A DNA stretch of 64,000 bases, from assembly GCA_950295325.1 (NCBI GenBank), contig OX485804.1, forward strand, positions 33,542,001 through 33,606,000. Reading direction: 5' to 3'. This document shows, piece by piece, positions 33,390 to 46,610 of the stretch. The DNA comes from Polytrichum commune (lineage: Eukaryota; Streptophyta; Polytrichopsida; Polytrichales; Polytrichaceae). Made by a program: the position numbers and the translations under genes. How positions within the stretch are numbered: the stretch's first letter is position 1; each line of letters begins with the position of its first letter. The notes under the pieces are model-generated. The model ran no database searches and was not told where the DNA came from. It saw only the letters and a list, made by a program, of their open reading frames with translations.

Positions 33390-35210
33390 TTGTGTGCAGT
33401 GTGTGGGCATTGCGGTCGAACTCATGATTGGGGGGAAGGGGGCTCTCTTATCGGGTGCAGGATCTCAAGTTGATTTGCTTCGTCGCAATGTGTCACGAAG
33501 TCGAGTTAGTCAATCTGTGCGCCTCTCACAGGCTTCAAGAGGAAACCTGTTGACGATACAATCATCACTACCTACCAGCTTTAGCACACCAATGTCAAGG
33601 TCCAATTTGCATGAGGGATAGGGATGGTCACAATTTATAGGAAGAAGCACATCCACCAACTTCACAACCGAGGTCATCAAAAGATTAAGGTATGCGTAAG
33701 AATGGCAATTGGTGTTCAAATGCTCTTGCGGTGGTCATTGCCACCATTGATGAAGGTGAAAAAGAATCTTCGAGCTACTGCATACTCTGAGATACCTATC
33801 ACCACATTGAGAGGACATCTTTCGGGACTAACCAAGTCAAGGACGAGGGGGAAGCACTGTGTTTTGACACCATTGGAGGAGAAAGTGCTGGTTGCATTCC
33901 TCATGAAGATGGCCGAGATAGGCCATCTCTTACTTTGATTCAACAAAAATTGAAAGTGATCCACGCAGGTCGTTTAGGTTTCCAATGAAGAGTCTGCCCC
34001 CGGGCCAATGGGATGCACGTCAAGTACACACAATTACTCCCAATGAAAAAGAGCATTGAACACTCTATACCCAACTTTAACATTTTTAAAGGTAAACAAA
34101 TGAGAGCCAACTACATCTCAAAATGTGACACAAGAAATTACATGACCATGCAACCCAAGATGTGGATGACGCCTTCCTTTTCTCAAGGTGGTTATCAAAT
34201 TATATGAAGAGTGCCAATGCAGCGGGAGGAGCAATGTTGAAGGAGAATCAACACACACTTGTTCTCGAGGCCATAACTTGCTTGCCATAGTTGATGTGGT
34301 TAGGCAAGCGTGCCACATTGGGTTGGACCTAATTACCTTACCCTCACATACCTCTCATGCGGTTCGACCCCTTGATGTCTCATGTTTTGAGAGCTTCAAG
34401 AACGCTTTCAGATGTTGTAGAGATATTTGGTCTGTAGTCAGCATGGGAAGAGGTTCGTGAAAAGAAGACTTAGCCCATTGGGTTATAATGTCTTTGCACC
34501 AAGCTCTTGCACCAGAAAACATCATGGGGGGTTTCAAAGCTAGTAGGATTTGGCCATTTGATGATGCAAAGATGAACTCAAAGATGGGACCAAGTGAGGG
34601 TTGTGCATTCAATTGTGCGCATGAGAATTTGGAGAGCATGAATGTTGAGGTGGAAGAGATAGAGGAGGAAACACTCCGCTTGCGATTTCTGGAAGACAGA
34701 GACTATCGCCAAGCCACTACTATGTGGAATTGGATGGAGAGGATGAAGAAGAGGGAGGTGATACCTCATTTCCATGGCACTTCACACATGTGTTGGTGCA
34801 TGATGGGGACGAGGACATCGTCCCTAGCACCCAATGCGAGAACCTTGATGTAAACCCACCAATTGGAGTTTTGTCAATTTCAAGGTTTTTTGACACTCCC
34901 AAATCTTTCAATTGTGAGTGGGGGTAGGAGGAGAATGACTGTGCCCATTAACGTTTACACAAAGTCCATAATGATGACGGGCGATGAGTATATTGCACAA
35001 TTAGAGTCCAAGGCATTAGAAAGGCCGAGGTGGAAGAAACCAACAAAAAGGAGGAAGAAATGGAGGTGACAAGATAGAAACAGGACGCCAAGAAGTTAAT
35101 GCGCGAAGATGCCAAGAAAGCCCGTTTGTCCTTAGAGGAATCCAAGAAAGCCTTTGACATTGCATGGAGCACAAAACAATGTGTTAATGAGGACAAAATC
35201 TACACATGGT
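33390..35210 (+). pseudogene. Pogo/Tigger-like (DDE_1) transposase fossil
   Basis: Plus-strand fragments in order: EIPITTLRGHLSG with LTPLEEKVLVAFLMKMAEIG (about 33790-33935), which matches the CENP-B/pogo-type helix-turn-helix and its following segment; GLDLITLPSHTSHAVRPLDV (34319-34377), the classic LPxHTSHxxQPLDV stretch of the DDE_1 domain; GFKASRIWPFD with KMGPSE (about 34530-34595), as in the GFrxtGIwPxn region; and a lysine/glutamate-rich tail with DEYIAQLESKALE (34980-35030). Stops and frame changes separate the pieces, so it is inactive. Terminal repeats were not found. Confidence 0.8.
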
Positions 35211-35639
35211 ACATACATTGGCCAATAATATGGCCTTGCACCTCCTTTGTGTAGGCACAACATGAGAGTTGTAATGAATCAGAGAAAAACAAAGAGTATG
35301 GGTCTATCATGGGCGCATAAGCCAAACCCTCGCTACACACCAAATGAGCTTGAGGGTTTCAAGTGATGATGGCATTCATTAATGTTCCATTCTTTCATTT
35401 GAACTTTTTGATTTTGAGTGTAAGGTTATGAGATTGTACAAAGTGCAACAACAATGACTGCAGTTGAATTGTTGGGCAACACTAATTTGTTGGGCTCACA
35501 ACGTGCCAAGTTTATTAATAAGGACCAACAACATTGAGTGTGACCAACAACTAAGGGTACAACAGTTAAGGGTGCAAATTGTTGTTCCCTTAAGCTAAGG
35601 GTGTTTCTAGCACCCAATACTCCAAGGCAACTTCTTGCA

Positions 35640-35990
35640 ATCCAAATGCACTCATTGTAGAGCATAGGAACAAATGGGTGTCGTTTCATCCTTGTTATGG
35701 TGATTCTATAGCTTAGATGTGGTGTCATAATGACCTTTGTAATTGACAATGATAAGACCAAATGTGTACCCATCACCAATATCCCACTTGCAAGACACCT
35801 ATTTCAACTATACTAAGATGTGCTCCAAAGCCATAGTGGGAAAGAAATGCCAATAAGTATACTACAAACACATGTATCATGTATTCATGTATCTATGCAA
35901 GGTTGAGTACATGGCGAACACCTTCATGTATGCGGCCCTAAATCTAAATTACAAGAAGCTCATGCACATCATGTAGCATTGCTATTATTA
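35640..35990 (+). pseudogene. MULE SWIM-finger remnant
   Basis: VYYKHMYHVFMYLCKVEY (about 35850-35905) aligns with VYCKHLYYVFRFLCKVDY of the main transposase. Upstream, EHRNKWVS aligns with DHKNKWES, and a MTFVIDNDKTK-like frame occupies the strand region before the finger. The cysteine of CKH is Tyr here and frames are broken. It probably belongs to the same old MULE as 30700-31260, now split by the pogo-like element and a MITE. Confidence 0.65.
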
Positions 35991-36531
35991 TTGAGCACTA
36001 ATCATCAATATTATAATCAAGATGTGATGCTCGTACACTGTTGATATGTAAATCTTATGAACTTTCAGTATATGTAGATAATTGTAGTAATTTCCAAGGC
36101 CTACATGCTAACATTCAAGCCATGGTAATATAAGGTTAAGTTCCATATATACAAAAGGTTGATTACATGGTGATAAATAACTTGACAAGTTGTAGAGCAT
36201 GAATTCCATGGTAATAGGGTTTGTTTCTCAAATGCCAAAAATCCACTTGCATTCCATTTATAGCCAAACCATTTTAACATGTGGAATATTTTATGAAAAT
36301 ATAAACTTATCTCTCATGTTACTCCTCGCAGCTCACATGCTAGCTTCCCTCACGTGGAGAGTTTATCTTAACGCAATGTGTCCATTCCAATTGGTGGGTG
36401 TACCACCATGTCATTGTAAACGATCTCCAAGTTGTCCCCCAAGACACACCCAACGTTCTTTTTCCTTTTAAAAAAAAACCTTTTTTCTTTGATAATAGTA
36501 TCTATGCTCAGAGCTTGAAGTGACGGTTTTA
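35991..36531. other. No recognisable gene
   Basis: AT-rich, without supported coding. The 90-codon frame at 36199-36471 has no motif and runs into a (T/A)-rich stretch. Confidence 0.4.
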
Positions 36532-36788
36532 GGGTGAGTTTCCATGTATGTTGCTCGCCCACCAAACTCTAGTGGGAGTAAGGACAAATGTAGATGAAAC
36601 CCGATGGGATAAAGTTTGTATGTGCCAACTGACCATTGTTATCTTTAGTGTTTAGTTAAAGCATGAAAATTTAGTGGCCCATGATCACGACCTTGCACAT
36701 TCCAATAGGCAACTAGAAGAATGGTTGGTGGTTGTTTGTTATCTTCACTAAAACCTAGTGGATGATCGACGGACATGGAAACCCACCC
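36532..36788. mobile_element. MITE, GGGTGAGTTTCCATGT family (257 bp, TTA duplication)
   Basis: The left end GGGTGAGTTTCCATGT pairs with the right end read in reverse, GGGTGGGTTTCCATGT, with TTA on both sides (36529-36531 and 36789-36791). The left terminal region continues GCTCGCCCACCA, as in the 125-bp element at 46611-46735. Confidence 0.75.
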
Positions 36789-36791
36789 TTA

Positions 36792-38189
36792 GCACCATCC
36801 ACGGTCCACCTTAAGTAGCCCCGTTTTTTTATTGTGAATGTTTTCCCTATAAATATTGCCGGATGTGAATCAGGCTCTTCATTTCTTACACCGGCATGCA
36901 CCATGTACTGAGAGAGTCGAGCTCCTGGCCTACCCAAAATAGGTCTAGCCAGATCCCCTCACAAAATAGCTTGCCTAATATGCTCACCTCTGTAAAGCCT
37001 ACTCTTACCCCATACACTAACTTAGACAATCCTAGATGATGTTGGGGTTGGCCATTAGTCTCTCAAGGCACTATGTTGGAAGCTAACTCACACTCGATTT
37101 GGCCACTCAATAATGTGTGTTTCAGGTAATTAACATGCCTTACATGGTCGGTTTTCATTGGGTTCCCTTCATTCTCAACTTAAATCATTTAAAAGGAATC
37201 TATGGAATATACTCCAAATTAATAGAGAAACGCCGAAACATCACAACGTGTAACTGGTTGGATATTGAATGATTATGCCCAAAAATCTCCATGGACAGTA
37301 CTTCCACATTTGGTGTTATAAAATTTCAAGCCAAAAGTGTTGGACTTAGAAGACGACCTTGTATCCCCCCCTTCCCCCCTTCCTTCCCAAATAATCTTGA
37401 CTTTTGACCCTAGATTGGTTAAGAAGTTTTGAGTACACCGTAACCTCTGTAATGTCACCCTCTTGAATGTCACTCCCTCTCTTATATCCTGAAACCCTAG
37501 GGAATGGATGTGCTCTGTTTAAACCTCCCTCCTTGTTGTCACATTTCCCTCTCATATATCATGGGTTCTGACATCAACAAAACCCACCAAAGAGTTCAAA
37601 CCACGCGCTCACACGCATCACATTGTCATGATTGTCATTATTGCAATGTTGACTTTGTATTATTCCATAATGTCACATGCTACATTAAATCTCTATTATC
37701 ACACATCCATGTAAACATTGCAGAGCTCCTTAATATCACGTGCACTTTGGTTGCCAAAGCCATGATTCTAAAGAGGTTAGAGTGTACATAGTTCAATGTC
37801 TTTTTGGTGTTTGTTTGAACTTCTAAGATTCACACGTAACCATACAACACTAAAATATATGACCCCAATTGAAATAAGTGATCGCATTAGGCACGCTTAC
37901 CTTAATATGGGCATTGGAGTGCATCATGGTGCAATTAAACAACAAGGCTTTCAAGTGGGCATTGTCATAATTATTAGTATGAGATGGATGATCGTTATCA
38001 TATCATTTGTTTTAGGACAAAATGCCAAAAATCCAACACCAAGATAATTAAAACAAGAGGAAAATGTGCCTACTTGGAAATACGTCAACCCCTCAAGAGT
38101 GTCACACCACCACGTGAGGAGAGCAAACATACAACAAACCACCACAAACCAAGGACAACCCCCCTGACCACCAAACAAAGAACATAGCC
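36792..38189. other. No recognisable gene; one old repeat segment
   Basis: The segment 37200-37300 (CAACGTGTAACTGGTTGG, TATGCCCAAAAATCTCC) is a diverged relative of the units at 47860-48780. Open frames of 80-95 codons at 37504-38047 show no motif. Confidence 0.4.
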
Positions 38190-38540
38190 TGGTTTGTGAC
38201 CTTTCAATACCACTTAATCACCCTATTCCCTCTAGGATTGAGGATAGCTCTAGCCTCCCACGTCTTATTGAAGTTAAGAAGGATAGTTGCCTTAAAAATT
38301 GGATTTATTTTGATGAGTTGCAATTATCTCTGCCAAGTTGTTTTCCCATACATGATGCACTTGTCCCAACTGAGATATTTCACTCTCATATTATGCCATG
38401 GGACAAATTGATCAGGACAATCAAATTGTATCATTCTATTCAATCCAAATGGTCCACAATGTCATGTCATGTTGAATATGACCATTGTAGCCATATATTG
38501 AACTCTCTCTTTCCACATATATATTTAAAACATGGATATT
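38190..38540 (-). mobile_element. LINE C-terminal remnant
   Basis: The minus strand reads CPDQFVPWHNMRVKYLSWDK, then CIMYGKTTWQR, LQLIKINPIFKATILL and KTWEARAILN. This is the same domain as at 26480-27020 and at 18540-20860. One in-frame stop separates the pieces. Confidence 0.65.
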
Positions 38541-41500
38541 AAGATGGTCATAACAATGAAGTCTTGCTCCAATCACATGTTCTCTAATAACACAATTCCA
38601 AAACATCCAAGAGCATGTGAATTTGATTAATCTAACTTTCTTCCTCTTTCATAGATGTTACCATAATGAGTTCATAAACAACGAGCATTCAATGTCATAA
38701 TATGCATCAAAGAATGATATGATATAATCAAAGTATCAAAATAAGTTTTTTCTATTTATTTTCTATCATACAACATTCACAATGTATTTATATAGCATAC
38801 ATTGGCTGGAGAGAATATATATGTACCTAGTCAGTGCACATGCCGGCAACTTTGAGAGTGAGCACCCAAGAAAGAGAAAGAGGAGATTAGGATTGAGGGA
38901 GAAGTAGGCCATGTGCAGCAAGCCCTCTCCCACAAGCTATCCAGTAAGTTACTAGCTTTGGTGGGATGACAAATAGTTGAAAGGACTGTTATTTTAACAT
39001 GTTGATTTTTCATTTTTTTTTATTGTATAAACTTCCTTTCCATGTGACAGACGTATTTTCATCTTTGCTCTTCTTTCAACTAACAAGATCAAATTCAAAC
39101 CTCATATGCCTTTCTTTTTGCTTGTGATGGTTGCAAGTCGAATATAACTTCTTTAAGTTAAAAAACCTAAATATGAATGCAAATTGCACAACTCTATTAC
39201 GTAGCCTTAGAGTCCTATATTTAGGAGTCCCCTTTGCTTGTTCTTCCCAACCCTTTGGAAGACCGGCCCCACACACGCGAACTCAATTCAAACTCTTCGA
39301 AGCCCACATCCTATGTACATAGGATGGCTAAGTGCCAATATTTTTTTCTTTTTAATTTTGGGGTTACAATAATTGAAGAGGCTCGGATGAAATGGCATGC
39401 AAATTGGGACAAATCGATAAAGAAAGGGTGCGCCCACATCACCTCCATTCGAAGTTGAGTCCAATGAATGGCTGCGCCGTTGTCAAGGGACACTCACGAA
39501 AGATCCACAATAACCGGCCCATGTGATGGCCTGAGCTCTTCATATTTTGAGTTTAATATGCCAAGCAACTTGGACTTCTTGGCACCGCAAGGCGTTCTTG
39601 GTAACCTCACCGCGCAAACATTCGTCTTCACACTCACACGCACAAAGATATTGATCTCCCGATAATTCATGAGGCTCCGGGACTCACCAAATGCAACCGG
39701 CCACCAACCGATGGCCTCCACGTGCACACGAAATATAATGCATGATTTTTGGTGGGCGTGTGAGTCAATTTGTTCCTTGCTTTTTAGGAACTCTTATTCC
39801 AAATTTTGTTTGTAACTTGTCGTCATGATGTGGCCATCGATATAAATCTCCCGATAATTGTCAAGCTTTCCATGCTCACCATATGGGAGAGGCGCCAACC
39901 AATGGCCGCCGCACATAAAATATGAGCATGAGTTTTGGGTGGACATGTTTATTTTTAGATATTTGAAATATCGTTTGTAAGTCATGCCGCCAATACCAAC
40001 TTACAACTCATCTTCATCATATTATCTTGTTACAACTTGTACTATATATTATATTAAAAAACATTTCTTACACAAACACCTCTAAAGATATCCACTTTTT
40101 GATGTGCCATGTGGTTTCTAAGCATGAGGTCCATCACGGTGCTACTTGTTCAAGTAAAGCACCCCACTAAGATAAAAACGCCATGTCATAAGGATGGCAA
40201 ACTCAAGAGGTCTTCTTATTTATTATTATTATTATGTTTTTGCAAGGATCCTTATTGTAGCCTGAGCTCACCATGTGTTATATACAACCATCACCAAAGA
40301 AGTATTGAAACACCACTATATTGTGAGACTTGCCCAAGCTTAACCTCTGAGTAAATTTTGAATTTATAAGTAGACAAATTAAACATTTACCCATTTTCCT
40401 TAAGGGCATTACCATCAAATTCCACTCAACTCCCCCGCTCCCCCCCGCCTTCCCTCCTTTATGGACACTTGTAAGTAGCTAGTAGAGATTGTCTTGGCCT
40501 CTCGAAATCCTAGTATGTAAGAATCAAGGGTTCATTATAGTGTTTGAATGGGGAATACATATAGGCAAAATAATCTACCATGGGAAAACAAAACATGGAA
40601 TCTATATGGTACAACATACAAACTCTTTGTTTGCTTTAGTGATCATGCATTTAGACCCTCTAAGGTTTAAGTAGCCCCATTCGTCTTTTCATATTCTACA
40701 ACACCACAACAAGACGAGCAAATTTTGAAGCCAATCTTGCCAACTATGATCTTGACTTAATTCATGTTTTGTCAACTAGGCCAATCTATGTCAACTTTAT
40801 ATGATTTACATTTTTCAGCTCTTATGGTCAAATGTCTTGTATGAGAATGATCTTCAAACAATACACATGAATACGCCAATTTTACTTTTCATTCTACATG
40901 TAGTATACATGATCATCCTTGTCATGGATTATCAAATTGCCCTTATTTATGCTTTCATGATTTTGATTTAAAATATTGGTTAAAAAAAATCACATAGAAT
41001 CAAATTAATGTGTAACTTTGCATATGAACTTGAACCTATAACATGTTGTGCAAATAACAGGTTCAAGTCCATAGGCAAAAAGCTACAATTTTATTTAAAA
41101 AGTCTATGTGAATATGCTATCAACCTATGAACTCCAAATCTTGGGATAAAGTTTATATCATACAACCCTCAGCCATATGAAGGGTTCAATGCAAGGTACT
41201 TATGAACGTTGTAGTAATACAAGGCCATTTCCAACAATTCTACTATTTTAGAGTAGATGGTTCTTGAGACGGTCATTAAATCTTACTTACATTTAGACCA
41301 TCTTATGTTTCTAGAAAACACCTCAAACTGTCAAGGGTGAAGGCAATGAGTGTGCATCCATTGAAGTCTTCTAAAACCATTTTGCAACTAAGGTTCAACC
41401 TTTATAAAGCGAAGGTTACCTTGTCGTGTTTCAAGTACATAAAAACATGAGTTATTTTAGTCATATACTCTATGTGCCACGTCAATGTTTCAAGGGTGTT

Positions 41501-43311
41501 TCATGTAACTTTGAAGATCTCCTTCTACTTCAATTCAAATAACATATTGTTTAGAACTACATATTAAATTATGCTAGGTATATTGTGGACTTGTTTTGTT
41601 AAGGATGGAAAGTCGGTATAAAAAGTGTGTTAACCACATTTATATGCTTACATAGATGTCAATGCAAAGTATGTGCTAAACAATTTGGATACATATGTCA
41701 TCTAGATATGACTACAAGTTATAGTGTGTCATTCCATTCACATAGGCTCTCAACATCTATGTGTACATAGTTGTCAACATACATGACTATAAATCAATCA
41801 TCCAAATTTGGGTTATAAGTAGAGTTTTGTTGCTCAACCTTGGTATGGAAAGGACCGAGTAACCAAATAAGGTCATTGGAGTTCAAACACATAAGCTCAA
41901 AGTAGAAGTACCTATAACAAACAACTGCTTCTTAGAGAAGTCAATATCTTCTAGAATGTAGCGTGTCTATTCATTTTAGAAAGCACATCTAGGACAATCC
42001 CACATTGGTAATTGCTTCAAGAAGGGTATCCCTCTTCACCATATTGCCATGCAAAGTTTCCAAGGTGAAAGGCTTTTCACCTTAATATATTTTATGCTTC
42101 AACCTTTAAATCACAATTTTGTTGTTGGGTTTCTTCGACCTCAATTGTTTAACTTATCATGTGAAAGCAACTTATTGTGCATTGAAGATGTGCACAACAT
42201 TACTTAGCAATTACACGATGGTCTCTTTGCAAAGAAAGAAGATGCAATTAAAAAAATTTGATAATTTATAGTTGCTTGTTGAAAGTTCACAATACACAAC
42301 GGAATTGCTCCCGATACACAAGGAATCCCATAATTAAGAGAGAATTATGCTCATGTAGTACCTAGTCCCACGAAACGCAACCGAGGAGTTCTATAATGTT
42401 ATGTGCCCAACCTTGCTTTTACTCCTGGGGGTGGAATCTTCATTGGAAACCTAAATGATGTGTGTGGGTTACTATGAAATTAAACCACCTATATATATAT
42501 AGATATAAAGAAAAACTTAAATACTTACTAATGGCATGCTAGAAAAGGGACTCGTGTATTCAAGACTAAGTTTTCAATTTAATGTGATAAACGCCTCCAC
42601 TACATATACAAAATATAATTTATGCATTTAATATCCCTCTATTACATGTAAAATCCATCTCCATTTTTTAATGAGAAAGTCATTCAACATTTTTTTTCAT
42701 AGTGTGGTATAGCAGGTAGAGATAAAGCTACAAGAATTGGGGTAGGTATCTATTAGGTCATATGTGCAGTCTTTGGGACAAACTCGTGACCATGTGGTGA
42801 CATCTAAGAGTACATTGAGGAATGCACCGGACAATCAAAGCCATCAATGTCGTGAATCTTTTGTTTAGCTAGTAGTTGCATTTTTTACTAATATTTTTGC
42901 CTTGGTTATTTCATAACCTATGGCATGGTTATGCCTTTTTGTTGGTACACATAATCATAAATTTAGAATAATGTGAGTGGCCAAGGAAAACCCAAGGAAT
43001 GGAAGAGAGGGAGAGAGGTTGACGTTCAAGCATCAAAGAATATGCCAAAAAAACCAGCCAATGACCCATGCCTAACATAACGTTACTCAATTGATGAGTC
43101 ATGTCGAGCTACATGAACTTCATATTCAGATTGAAGCACTGGGATACTAGCCTCCGGAGGTTTTGTTCTCAAATCCATTGAGGGACCCATGAACAAAACT
43201 CATCGGCTTAGTAATGTTATGAAAGGCCCATTTCCACGTGACTTTATGAAATAGTGTTGGACTTTGCTAATATGCCTTATAAAACGGATTGTGCTTTGGT
43301 TGCATGAATGA
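38541..43311. other. Long stretch without a recognisable gene
   Basis: No open frame over 81 codons with a motif. At 39650-39765 and 39838-39950 a roughly 190-bp-spaced pair of diverged direct copies shares ATCTCCCGATAATT, CTCACCA, CCAACCAATGGCC and ATTTTGGGTGG-type words. A C-run lies at 40440-40447. Elsewhere the sequence is uniform and AT-rich. Confidence 0.4.
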
Positions 43312-43796
43312 GGGCCACTTCACACATGAGACTAGAAGCCCGTGACCAATACACTTCAAGCACTCTCATTTGTGAAAAAGGCAGAGCCGGTCCAAGTTCG
43401 CTTCACACTACGCTTGAGGGACCAACGAAGCACGTGAATGCAAGGTGGATGTAAAGTCTAGCTGGATTCCTACATGGCATCAAATGGATCATGTTTCATG
43501 GTCACTTGGACTAATTTCACAAACCACCTTTTGGAGGTAGGCCTAACACAAAATCGGGAGACCATGGCACTCCGAATGCTCTTCTATTCTATCATGTACA
43601 AGGACCCACATGAATAGAAATTCATTAAAGCAACACTCGGTTGAGGACCTGGTCACATATGGCTTCACACTATGCTTGAGGGTCCGTGACCACACTACAT
43701 GATTTGGGAGGTATGTTGGGACGGCCTTCAGACACTTTTCTATTGGGCTCTCACAATTCCATGGCCACGGCTCTTGGCTCGTGTGTGAAGTGGCCC
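43312..43796. mobile_element. PIF/Harbinger-like MITE, GGGCCACTTCACAC family (485 bp)
   Basis: The left end GGGCCACTTCACACATGAG mirrors the right end CTCGTGTGTGAAGTGGCCC. Both flanks are TGA (43309-43311 and 43797-43799). The interior matches 31963-32477 nearly end to end, including AATGCAAGGTGGATGTAAAG and GGTCCGTGACCACACTACAT. Confidence 0.85.
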
Positions 43797-44711
43797 TGAG
43801 TGCCACAACCCTGCCGTTGTCAGTGAGGTTCAAGGTGACACTTATGGGCAACTCACACCTGCTCTTACTATTGGAGCGACCCCAAATAAAATCCAGCTGT
43901 CACTTAAGCACGCGTTCACACCTGCTCCTAGTTGTTAAAGCTCTCTTCCCAAAGAAAGGAAAATGCCGAAGCCCGCCGCTTCTTCCTTACCGCTCCGCGA
44001 AGTGAACCTGCAGGTGCTCGCAACATGTTCGATCATCTGGAACTGACTGCCCATAATCGATGCACAGGAAAGGGGGAAAAAGGATCCACTACACTCAACT
44101 TAGCGTCGCAGGATTGCAACCTGGCATTTCTACCGCGGACGATTGTGAAACGTTCTCTACACCCTGCACTAACTTCCCCAGCACGGCCAGAAGCATCGGA
44201 AATGCTCGCAAACTTTCCAAGCGTCTCGAAATGACCGCCCGGCCATGAGTGGAGAACAGAATGATCAAGGTTACAAGCCCCCGTAGCTACAAGCTCCAGT
44301 CAACTTTTGGCAATCGGTGTCTGTGATGCATGGTACGCAGGATGTTGCAGGTGCTCGATCGGAGGGCCTCGGTGATCGGTGGTGTGTGTAATATGTGGTG
44401 ATGCTTGTATTGCAAGCTTGCACCTCCGAATGTTCATTCAATGCCTGCTCGTGTGAGGCGATCATGCCTCCGTGCAGCAGCACCTGGTAAGGAATTCGGG
44501 AACGTGAGCGAAGTGAACTTAACTATGAGTACTAGCTCTTTGTAACCGATGCCTCACTTTCATGCAGCAGGCAGGAAACTTCATGCAGGCAAGTAAGTTG
44601 GTGTGCTCCGGCACAGCTTTGTGTGCTCCAGGAGCGACATTAACGAAAGACCGACCGCGTTGGCGATGAAGCTCCAACGAACGCGAGGCCCATGGAATTG
44701 GGTTACTCTTA
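43797..44711. other. GC-richer stretch, no assignable gene
   Basis: Overlapping open frames of 60-100 codons occur on both strands (for example 43932-44234 plus). None shows a recognisable domain, and no splice pattern links them. The base composition differs from the AT-rich surroundings, so this could be a fragment of a gene or of another element. Confidence 0.35.
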
Positions 44712-45245
44712 GGGCCGCTGTACACCTAAAGGCCGGGCCAATTCCCCTTGAGGCCGATTGCATGAAATTTCAGCCCCTGTTAGGTTGGAGGTCGGCCTCA
44801 ACTACACATTATAATAAGATTATAGTGGGGACCAATTTTCCCATATGTTAAAGGCCTTAGGGCCAAGAAGCTAGGCCGATTCAATAAATCTAGCATAATC
44901 CAACAGATCTAGCATAATCTAGCATAGGATCGTTCATATTTTTCACATAATCTAATGGATATGGTTCGTTGAAAAAATCATATTTTATTTAAAAAGTTTT
45001 TTTGATTGAAATGTGACATTGGTCCCAAGGCCAAGAATTGGCCCTCCATTTTGGGTGCACCCAATTCAACAAGCTTGGGCCGTGTCATACCATGCATTTT
45101 TTGATGAAAATTTTCATACCACCAAATCAGCCCAACGTCTAGGTGTAAAGGGGTTAGGGCCAATTTCAGCCTTTTGACCAATCACAAGTGAGGATTTCAA
45201 GCCTTACATAACGAATTGGCCCGGCCTCTAGGTGTAAAGCGGCCC
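44712..45245. mobile_element. PIF/Harbinger-like MITE (534 bp, TTA duplication, long TIR)
   Basis: The terminal inverted repeats of about 33 bp are nearly identical: left GGGCCGCTGTACACCTAAAG, right in reverse GGGCCGCTTTACACCTAGAG, both continuing GGCCGGGCCAATTC. TTA lies at 44709-44711 and 45246-45248. The interior is non-coding. Confidence 0.9.
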
Positions 45246-45525
45246 TTACTACGTAAAACTTGGCCCACTTCCATTGCAATTGACTTTCTCCATGCTAACC
45301 ACCAAGTTTTCCACTTAACATTTGTGAGCTTGGATTGTGAAGAACTTGCCATCCGCATATTGGGAGATAATTTGTTAGCAACATATGTTAGGAAGTGACA
45401 TGCCTCAATATCCCCACACGCCACTAATGCTTTTGAGCACTTGCTTGGCAACCTCAACAACAAGGGAAAAACTAGGATGCGAGTCGGCAACCCTACTTTA
45501 CTCGTCTTTGAATGGTGAAATAGAG

Positions 45526-46487
45526 GGGTTGTTTGTATCATGGACCATGAAGTTGCCCCTCGCTAATCATTGAAGTCCTTCAGTCGTATACAAGTTTTCC
45601 TTGAGGAGTAGTCTTCCATGGATCATTTGGCGTCAATGGAATGATTTGGTTCTCAATTCTAGACAATGGCATGTGGAGCAAATACACCAAGTTGTGTGGG
45701 ATCTCTTTGCTTGACAAGTGTAGACTTGAGTGGCAACATACCCTGTAAGACTTGGAAAAAGCTCTGGACGTTACGTATGATGATGTTCTTAAAGAATTTG
45801 ACAAGGTTTGGTGTGTCAAAAGGCCTCATTGTTACACATAGCAATGTAGTGGTTACTTGGAAGGCTAGGCCTTGGATGGGCATTATTTCTTGAGTCCCCC
45901 TCGGTTTACGGGTTTCCTTGAGGTGGTTGTTCACTTTTCCTTGCAATTTAATTGTTTCAAATTGTGCCAAAAATCATCCCTTGCTCCCCTAAAAATTGTG
46001 ATTGGCCAAGGAACTCATCCCAAGACCACTTTAGTTAAAATCAAGGAAAAAATGTCAGAGTGACCATGAAGCTTGAGGTCCCCAAAATGCCTCTTTTCAA
46101 ACCTATATCATCCACTATCATGGTCCACCGGGTTTTGTGGCAAGAGAGGCAAAAAGGGGTTCTCTTGCTACAAAAATCAGGGGACCATGGCATAGATATT
46201 CCCATTTGATAAATTTAAATCCTTTTTTGATGCAAACTAATACTGTAGTTAAGAGGAGAGAAGGGAGGAAGAAGAGGAAATGATAAACATGAAGGAGTAA
46301 ACAAAATTTTAAAATTAGTCCATTTCAGGCATTTTTTGGTATAAAAATAGCACAATCAATTTTTGGTGCATAGTCTCTCTTCTTGGTTCACATTCAATTT
46401 ACACCCAGTGAGGGGCCCAAAGGCTTTAAAAAAATTGCATCTTTTAAAGATTTGACCATGGACGGTGACCATGACCCAAAACAACCC
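45526..46487. repeat. Long relative of the 2768-3345 MITE
   Basis: The left part GGGTTGTTTGTATCATGG with GACCATGAAGTTG resembles the left end of the 2768-3345 element. The right third (46030-46470) parallels 2860-3290 in order: GAGGTCCCCAAAA, ATCATCCACTATCATGGTCC, GGGTTTTGTGG, TTTACACCCAGTGAGGGGCC. The right terminus is about 46487. The middle (45700-46000) has no counterpart. No clear target duplication. Confidence 0.6.
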
Positions 46488-46610
46488 GTCAGTAAACTTG
46501 TCCCGGGTTCAAATATGAGCTCGTGGCTATGATGAAGATGAAGCGTCCCTCATTCACACCAACCCCAGAGGGCTACGTCTACTCCCCCCCCCCCCCCCCC
46601 CTCTCTCTAA

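Noticed and set aside
43932-44248. Overlapping 60-100-codon frames in a GC-richer patch
   Set aside because: GC-rich composition alone gives open frames on both strands. No domain, splice pattern or repeat match supports a gene.
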